A stretch of 64,000 nucleotides of DNA from Spinellus fusiger (Eukaryota > Mucoromycota > Mucoromycetes > Mucorales > Phycomycetaceae): NCBI GenBank assembly GCA_025094145.1, contig JALLLS010000118.1:1-64000 (forward strand), written 5' to 3'. Every line of letters starts with the position of its first letter. The first letter of the stretch is position 1. The notes below the pieces were generated by a model. It made no database searches. It was not told the DNA's origin and was given only the letters and a program-made list of their open reading frames with translations. Positions 56,741-64,000 of the stretch are shown one piece after another. A program made the position numbers and the translations under genes.

Positions 56741-56826
56741 AAAAAGAAAAAAGAAAAAACAGCGATCTCTATGCTGCGGAAATTGATCCACAAAAACAGT
56801 AACCGTAAGTAAACCGTAAGGAAACT

Positions 56827-57285
56827 TAGGGTCCTTCGAGGGGATGGCTATGGTTACAGATTGAAGAGAGCAGGAGAGGATATTGGGGATGTCCTTGCAC
56901 TTGCGAGAGATTAGTCATAGAGCCAGGTGTAGTAACAAAGAGGCTAAGGAAGTCGGCCAAGAGAAACAGAGAAGATAGAGAGTGGAATGGATCCAATTGA
57001 AGAGCCAGAAAGAACCAAAGAAGACGACCAAAACAGAGAAATTACAGACCACACACAAGAAACAGTCAATTACTTAGCCTTAGAGTCTATATTACTCGAT
57101 TATCAGCCTCAAAGTATTAGTCAGATCAAGGTTGTTTTTATTCAATGTGAAAAAGGAGGGGTTCTTTATATAGTTGTTTGGAAGGCTATGCCTTTACACA
57201 CACCCTTCTCTATTGGTCTCCCTTCTACCCCTAGTCTTCTACACTCATCCATACAAGTAGGCAGTCACGCTGCCTTATTCTACAA
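56827..57285 (+). repeat. Repeat family R, copy 4, inverted twin of 35,106-35,564
   Basis: 459 bases almost identical to 35,106-35,564 in inverse orientation. The open frame 56,987-57,316 begins MDPIEEPERTKEDDQN, and differs from its twin in one residue of the shared part (VLYIVV versus VFYIVV). It ends 68 bases before the MMS19 stop codon and so marks the right edge of the island. Confidence 0.85.
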
Positions 57286-57352
57286 AGGTATTAAGATAAG
57301 CCTAAATACTAGTTAGCAATGCAGATTCACTCTCTATAAAAAGAATGAGTCT

Positions 57353-60300
57353 TTAATACACTTGCCATCTTTCTCTGCAATCAACGGCACATTTACGAAC
57401 TCGCCTCTTTTTATCGTCTAAACATTTAATAAGTTGTTTAACCACATGTTCGGCATAAGATCCAAGGATCTCTGGTTTGCATTTTAGTGAGATATCATGT
57501 AAGCACTTTAGAGAGCTCATGCGAACAGTAATTGGAAGACCATTTGCAGAGTCGGAGGAGTGCAACAGAACATCAATGCATGGGCTGAGATGCAATTCTA
57601 TCTTTCCGGGAGAAATAGAAATAATGCTCGAGATTACTTTAATCATAGTGAGAGAGAGTTCAGGATTAGATAAATAAATAGAGTCAACGATAGAGGGCAT
57701 GAACTGTAAACAAAGTACATGTAGTGTCAGAGCCACGGAATAAGAATGTAGTGAGTCTCTTACTTTTGAGATTTGGTCTGATACTACAGAGCCAGGGACA
57801 CCACTGAGTAAATAAGAAAGCGCTATGAAATAATTGGTCTTGGCATCTATAGTAATGTATTCAATAGGTTAATCTATTACTAGTCATAGAATACTACCAT
57901 GAACCACCTTACTTTTAAATGAAACATAAGCCAACTCTATTAGTTTTGGTGTGGTGTAATTAAAAATACGCTGTTTGTAGAGGATCTGTACAAGTCGTGC
58001 GTATTAGCCCAAGCCATCTTTTATAGGACAAACAACTTACAGAAATAACAGCATGAGATTGCTTGTTCAGTAAAAGCTCATCATCTTGAAGAATTGTTGA
58101 GAAACCAATAGCAGCACTGTGACCTAATTCCGGGGATCTACACTGACTTAGGATTCTATCAACCATTTGGAATCCTAAAGAATGTCCTTGTATAGTAAGA
58201 GCCTTGGCCATCTAAAATAACAACACGGATAAATGGACTTTGGCATAACACTTTATACTGCTCTTACCCATAGTGTGAGTGAAAGTGCTACTTCTTTGGT
58301 ACAATTATTTGATGATTCAAAAGCAGGATCAAGATAAGTTGTTGTAACACTAGAGACAAGCTCCATTAGTTCTGCTAGAGTATAAACATTATTATTAATT
58401 CAAATATGCCTATTCTCTTTCTTCCTTTGTACTTACGATTTCCCCATTTATTGATAATGACGGCAAACAGTTTAATGAGTGCAATTCTTTTCTTGTCGTT
58501 TGGTGTATTTAGAATAGTCTGAACAAGTGTTTTGATAAACTCTGAATAGCTTTTAGTTGGCAATATAACCTACACCGAAAGTGAAAGGGTTAACTGCTGA
58601 TCTTTTTGTTGTGTGTGTGTGTGTATTTGGCTTACATCTTTTTGAACATTAGAAACAATTGCTGTGAAAAGTAAACTGATGTCGATTGAAGGAATAGTCG
58701 GAGGTGAGATCTAATGATTTACATAAAGCAGCTCTATTAAATATACAACTTTATATACAGTATTGGACTTACACAAGTAGAGGAAAATAGCATAAAATGG
58801 GTACTATCAGCAGGTTCAAGGTTTAAAGATGACATGTCGCCGTCTACAAAAAGATGAAATGCTATTGCGAGCAAGGACTTTTGATGACTAAAGCAATGTT
58901 AATTCAATATCTCTGTGCATTTGTCTGTGATCTCTTTCTCTTCTTTTATTATTAATGATGAGAAATTGCCTTTGTTACCTTGGAATTGAATGCCTTACAA
59001 TGGCTGCCATAAGGAGAGAGACTACATCAACAAGGGGTGTACATAGCTGCCATGAATTGGAATAGTTGAGTGTAGATTTTATACTCTCTGCCATGATGTG
59101 AGGAAAAAATATATGCTGTCCAAGCTGTATGGTTTTGGAATTTTTTGGTGCCATCTTTTGAAATAATTCGAGCATAGTTCTGAGTAAATCATGAACATAG
59201 TCTGTTGTTTGGTCTAATGGAAAAGAAAGGAAAATGTTAGTTAGCCTCTATTTACTCTTATTCCAAATGTCCATAAAATAGCTACCTAGAACACGAAGAG
59301 AGGCGTCAATTTTTTCAAGTAGTTGGGAAGCGACAATAGTGTTGAAAATAAAAGGAGTGATAGTCAACTGCTTCAATGCGTCGAGTGTATTAATATAAGT
59401 CTTATCAGTAGGCTTTTCGTGTTCAGGTAACATGTCGAATAACTGTGAAAAGGCGTGGTTCTTAACATATGTAAGATTCAGCTTAGCTAAAACAGCAAGT
59501 GAAGAAACCAAAAGTGTCCTGAAAAAAAAATTGTTAAAACAGAGTGAGCTTTTATCCATATCTTTTTAAAGAAAAGTAAAAAGTACCTAGCTTCATCGCT
59601 TGTTTTTTTAATCATTCTAGAAAGTTGAATAGCAATAGTCTCCATCTAAACCGCATAGAATATGAGGTCTCATTCTTCTTGCTATCATAATTTTCATTTT
59701 CTTCAGTGGTTATCTCACCTCTTGTTCAGATAAAAACTGTTTCATAACCACCATTAAACGAATGCCTTTAAGGGACATTAAAATCAGATCATTCTCCCTA
59801 CTTTCGCCACGGTTGAGAGAAGAAACAAATAGATCCAATAAGACCTGCTTATAATAAAGAAGAGGTGTCTGAAAATCTCGATCTAAACAAAAGCATGTCA
59901 ATAGAATAAATATCACCAATAATTTACCAAAATCAGTATCTTCAATAGATCCATACAGAGTTTTACTCGCTTGTAGTATTTCTATAAAGATAGAAAGCAA
60001 TGTACTCTTTCTATCTATTGAACTTGTGTTTTCGAACATTGTTTGAAGGAGTGGACATGTCAGATTCACAACAGATGTACAAGCAGGGTCTTTTATATAG
60101 ATATATAGATATATAATAAAAACAAAGAATAGTAAATCAGTAGGTCACCCATAGTCAATTACCTGAAGCAGATGCAATGGCACGTAATATTGATGCAGAA
60201 ACCTTTGCATATCTGAGTTGTGGTTCCTTTAATTTGTTAACACATTGATCCAGCAATGCATCAATTGACTTTTCGACAGGATCACGGATATTGGCTATGC

Positions 60301-61877
60301 TAATACCGGTGCCTAGAGTAGCCACAACACTATGAATTGCTCCAAGAACACTGGTTTCCATGGATAGATCACTTGTCTGACACACCTTTGAAGAGATACC
60401 ATATCAATACTAGAGAGCTACTCTTTTGTCTCAAGTAAAACACCTACTTCATTGACCAATATGTCAAATAGTTCTACAGTATGGGGCAAAAAAGCATGAG
60501 CACCATACACGGGAGCACACAAACTAATGGTATCAATGACATCTTTCTATAAAAAACAAACACCATTATTGAGTATTCCTGTTAACGGATACACTAAGGC
60601 ATAGAGACCACTTACTTTTGCACTCCCAGTGACAGTTATTAGCTTTTCCATTAGTAAAGGTGTTGCATAATTAGCAAAATAAGGTGTAGCAGCCAAACAC
60701 CGTCTAAAATGGAAAATGGAAAATAAAATAGACACGTTTAGACTACCTTGAGCCATTACCATACAACTTACCTTAGGCTAATTTTCAAATCTTCTGTTGT
60801 GATTTCTAGCGGGTTGTTTGGTGGGGCATTAAATCCAATAGGAAAGTAACAAAAAAGAACATCAAATAAATCCTATAAAAAAAGGAAACAAGCAATGAAC
60901 ATGACCCATTGGTAATCCTAGCTCTTTAGATTTCTTACTTCTATATGCTGGGAGATATCGAATTTGTCAATGATAAATAGAACAGTTTCAAAGGCAACCA
61001 TAAGATTACGAGGGTCCTTTTCACCGTCCAAAAGAGACACAAAACCACCTATAAATTCTACTTTTGCTTGTTGGAGATCTAGAATAGCAGACAATTAAGA
61101 CATGAGGTGTACAGATGAAATAGATGTAAAAAAAAAAGATTACCAGTGACATGAGTGTGCAAAAGAGTCTTGAGCAGTACAAGCAGTTTATAGCGAAGGC
61201 CATTTTGATGCTTCTTATTCCCATTACGTACAAACACATTATTACTGTATCTATAAACATACCAACAGACGGATCAATAAAAATACTCCTTTTCATTCTT
61301 ACGATTGACACAAGAAGATGGCATTCTTTCTGTTGAAATGAGAAGTAGAACATAGAATCATGGCAAGATCAACAAGACGAGGTACAGACGAAATATCGGC
61401 CAAATGGTCAGTGATAAATGTCATAAGCGTCTGGACTGTTAGAGGTGTGTGTTAATGTTGACAGCCCTCTCTCTCTCTCTCTCTTATTTCTTAATTGGTA
61501 ATCTCTTGGTGTACCTGTCTCTGCATCCATATAAGAGCGACTGTGCTGAGCGACTTGGGTGAGTAATTCGACACCTAGGACCAATGAATGATAGGCACAT
61601 AAAACATGCCAAGAAGCCTGGTTTCTTACATTTTTCTCGGTGATATTTATCTTCCCATGCTTCTTTCACTACTTTTGTGAGGTCGGAAAGTCCTGTAGAA
61701 CTTCGTGTTGTTACTTTGACAGTAGAATTGATACAATAAGTGACACATGATAATTAGAAAAAGAGACAATTTACACAATAAAACATGGGCAATAAATGAA
61801 GGATCAATTTTTGTACTGTCGGAATTTATCCATTCATGAATGGTTGTATCATACAGCAGACTTTCTACAGTGTTCAT
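57353..61877 (-). CDS. MMS19: MMS19, HEAT-repeat subunit of the cytosolic iron-sulfur targeting complex
   Basis: MMS19 binds Fe-S apo-proteins such as the XPD helicase and DNA polymerases and delivers clusters from the CIA machinery; mutants are sensitive to DNA damage. Many exons (about 20) read on the minus strand. I placed the first seven as 61877-61777, 61700-61630, 61574-61515, 61435-61303, 61250-61144, 61078-60939 and one beginning at about 60,879. Conserved N-terminal blocks are visible: KVVKEAWEDKYHREK, GFVSLLDGEKDPRNLM, VLFCYFPIGFNAPPNNP with ITTEDLKISLR, and CLAATPYFANYATPLLMEK. The C-terminal exon (from about 57,702) carries HEAT-type helices and ends KCLDDKKRRVRKCAVDCRER, the MMS19 C-terminal block. 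Start ATG 61,877 gives MNTVESLLYD. Exon borders in the middle are approximate. Confidence 0.93.
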
Positions 61878-62437
61878 TGATGGAAGAGAGGGGAAGAGAG
61901 GGGAGGAGATTGGATAAGATACAAAGGTGTTATCAGATGTTATCCCTTCATTGAATTTTATCAGATTGCCAGTCACGTAGAAACACCGCGAACCATCCCA
62001 CTTTCTACTAATGGCTATTTTTGAAATGCATACCAATCTTCAACAGTAGACAGATAGATGAGAGATAGAATAGACTATTGAATATTATGTATATATATTG
62101 TATTATACTGAATTATACTGCAATATAAGAAGAATGGATCGATTAAAAGTGGAAATAGTCCTTGGTGATTATCAGCATATGTTGTGGGCAGCCATCCTCC
62201 ACACCCATACACATGCCTATATTTATATTAATATATATATATATATATATGTGTGTGTAGAGATTAAAACCATTGGCTGATGTTATTTATTACTTGATAC
62301 TGTAGTGCAATACACTATCTAACAGCATCTATTGCGATGGACAGGTAAGGATTATAAGATGAACTTTATTGTAGTGTATCAAGTAGTCTAGAGGGGAGAG
62401 CGAATTAACATTAAAATAGATAGAGTGTAGTATGTGT
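61878..62437. other. Spacer between MMS19 start and ERG3 stop
   Basis: About 560 AT-rich bases with a TA microsatellite (about 62,231-62,252) next to a short GT run. It must hold the MMS19 promoter. The in-frame extension upstream of the MMS19 ATG (to 62,036) is open but unlike the family and lies in presumed 5' leader. No gene or RNA recognised. Confidence 0.5.
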
Positions 62438-63594
62438 CTATTGGATTTTTGTCTTGGGTGCTTCTGAGGATGCCTCAATGGTCTCTGCATCAAGAGCCTG
62501 TCTTATCATCACTTTCTTATTATTGCGTAATTCAACATTGTACTGTTCATCTGTAGGCTGACGGTGGGAGTTACCAAGACGATCCCACAAAGTGAAATAC
62601 TGTCCATAGTTATAATTAAAGTACAAATGATGTACAGCGTGATGAGCACTGGTGTTGATAATGGTCGAATGAGACACAAATGCACCTAAAGAGACAGATT
62701 AAGAGTGCGCCCAAGTGTCATTTCTTACCATCGTGAATCATGACTGTCCAGAAATTAACAAAAATAAACATGGCCACGTACAACCACTTGTGCATTGGGA
62801 ACAGGTAAACATAGAGATGGTAAGGAACAGACTGAACATAGCCATCGACAGCTCTGAATGCATGAGAGGCAAAAGGAGTAGGTACTATAGTAAGAGATTA
62901 AATATGCTGTTCTGTAAATGTCTATAACTTACTAATCCACTTGTGGTGAAGCTAAGAGAGAGAGAGAGAGAAAGAAATCAATCCGCATGTCATTACATGT
63001 ATCAATCAATTGAATAAGATGCTTTGTTAACCAATAAGTCCTCTTTACCTTGTGCACACGCTTATAGATCAAAGGGTGGTGTTCCCAACGATGGATCCAG
63101 TAGATACCACAATCAGTGAAGCATAAGAATGCAGGTACAGATAAGACAATCCAGGCCCAACCTATGAAACCTTGTGGCACTCCACCATAGATCTGAGAAT
63201 AGCCTTTCACTTCACCGACGAACCAGGGTGCAGTCATCACTAAAGAGGTCAGAAGGAGAAGGGTAGATGAACAATGCTTACCTGCAATGCCAGGCAGGGC
63301 AGTCAATGCACACTCAATTTCCATACGAATTTGGTTCTTTAGGAATTTGGGGTGCTTCATCATGTCATGATCATAGACAAAATAGTAAGAGAGTGTTGCA
63401 GCAAACAGATAGAATAATATGCCGCCCACTGTTAAGATAAGAGTAAAGCTGACAGTTTGGCGGTAGGCGTTGTCTCTATCCCAGCTATCGAATACTCCAT
63501 AGGCAGTGCTATTGTTAAGGAATGAAGCTGAGATGGTCTTTTCATAGAGGCTATCAAAGACATATTCGTCCGCCAACTCCAAAACAGTGTCCAT
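62438..63594 (-). CDS. ERG3: C-5 sterol desaturase (delta7-sterol 5(6)-desaturase)
   Basis: ERG3 introduces the C5-C6 double bond in ergosterol synthesis, in the ER membrane, using cytochrome b5 and a di-iron centre. Five exons (63594-63282, 63239-63049, 62951-62933, 62884-62729, 62685-62438) give 308 residues. The three histidine boxes are present: HRWEHH in exon 2, HKLHH formed across the exon 2/3 junction, and HHAVHH in exon 5, followed by [12 protein letters not shown]. Hydrophobic segments lie at about residues 45-70 and around the first box. Exon 3 has only 19 bases and supplies the histidines of the second box. The ATG at 63,594 ([14 protein letters not shown]) fits the family start; an earlier in-frame ATG at 63,645 would add 17 residues. 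Confidence 0.95.
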
Positions 63595-63682
63595 AGTCAA
63601 GAGAGTGAACTGCTGTTGAACGAGACAATGAAAAAAGACCACCAAGTAACTCCTTTATTGGTACGGAGTTCGATTATGAGTG
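63595..63682. promoter_or_regulatory. 88-bp divergent promoter between ERG3 and the next gene
   Basis: Only 88 bases separate the ERG3 start (minus) from the ATG of the plus-strand gene at 63,683. Both leaders must be very short or overlap. I see no TATA box; the segment CAATGAAAAAAGACCACC is the most biased part. Confidence 0.5.
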
Positions 63683-64000
63683 ATGGGAGATGTTCGTATT
63701 GAGAAGGGATATTTTAGCTATCTTTACATTGGTCCGGGTCCTATGAAGCGTGCTGGGTATATTTACACTGCAAATCTATTGGACATTAGCAAGGATAAAC
63801 AATACACTAGACAATGGCAGGTAGACCCTTTGAACTGTAAATGTTATATTTATACTTCTCTCTTTCTCTTTTTGTTTGGATTCTTTTTGTTTGGATTCTT
63901 TTTATGGATTATTATAGTAGATTTGGACATGATTGAACATCTCTATTGATCTTTAGGTGTGTAAACAAAAGCCACTCAATAAAGGTGTCCGTGTCTCTTT
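63683..64000 (+). CDS. Start of an unknown gene (partial, runs off the window)
   Basis: Exon 1 (63,683-63,820) codes MGDVRIEKGYFSYLYIGPGP and ends DKQYTRQWQ. After an intron with GTAGAC and CTTTAG borders (63,821-63,956) the frame continues as VCKQKPLNKGVRVS to the window edge. An in-frame stop lies directly before the start, so the ATG is well defined if this is a gene. No family recognised from 60 residues. Composition is coding-like in exon 1 only. Confidence 0.5.

Noticed and set aside
1..64000. CRISPR arrays, bacterial operons, ribosome binding sites, tRNA and rRNA genes
   Set aside because: The sequence is eukaryotic with spliced genes; no regularly spaced repeat-spacer pattern and no tRNA or rRNA consensus was seen by eye.

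Overview
The window looks like chromosomal DNA of an early-diverging filamentous fungus, most likely Mucoromycota (Mucorales). The genes have many short introns with GT/AG (sometimes GC/AG) borders and sit in AT-rich, microsatellite-rich spacers. The conserved proteins are typical eukaryotic ones. One broken gene belongs to a family that I remember as expanded in Mucorales. The species cannot be told from the sequence.

Left arm (1-33.3 kb), ordinary genes: the last 26 codons of an unknown gene (+); SMC2 condensin ATPase (+, 20 exons); uracil-DNA glycosylase with a PCNA-binding-like N-terminus (+); a short anaphase-promoting-complex subunit 2 (-); COPI coatomer alpha (-); an uncharacterised, possibly ATP-grasp-like protein (+); an Scd6/LSM14 mRNA decapping/translation repressor (-); a small secreted protein (-); a self-sufficient cytochrome P450-reductase fusion with an extra N-terminal domain (-); and an MFSD1-like major facilitator (-). 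Three spacers of 2.3-2.5 kb in this arm hold no gene I can support.

Middle (33.4-57.3 kb), a 24-kb transposon island between two intact genes: a decayed Tc1/mariner element carrying a nested short repeat; several copies of a roughly 0.45-0.6 kb repeat family, two of them nearly identical and inverted at opposite sides of the island; a helix-turn-helix transposase remnant; a very AT-rich intact Harbinger-like transposase gene; a 5.1-kb Ty3-type LTR retrotransposon with a clear -1 frameshift site; three solo LTRs with perfect 4-bp target duplications plus one LTR-like sequence; a nearly complete LINE whose two ORFs overlap as ATGA; a second Tc1/mariner element; and a Mucorales-type gene split exactly by a solo LTR.

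Right arm (57.3-64 kb): MMS19, the cytosolic Fe-S targeting/DNA-repair HEAT protein (-, many exons); C-5 sterol desaturase ERG3 (-); and the start of an unknown gene (+) that shares an 88-bp divergent promoter with ERG3.

The housekeeping genes show no operon-like logic, though SMC2, APC2 and UNG are all chromosome-maintenance genes lying side by side. The most notable observations are: four frame-proven GC-AG introns with the same GCAAGT donor; the extra domain on the P450 fusion; the 4-bp target duplications; the gag/pol slip site; the ATGA overlap in the LINE; nonsense codons in the Ty3 element that are all TGA; and the LTR-split gene whose reading frame is restored when the LTR is removed. 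Exon borders were worked out by hand from reading frame and splice consensus, so individual borders can be wrong by a few bases.
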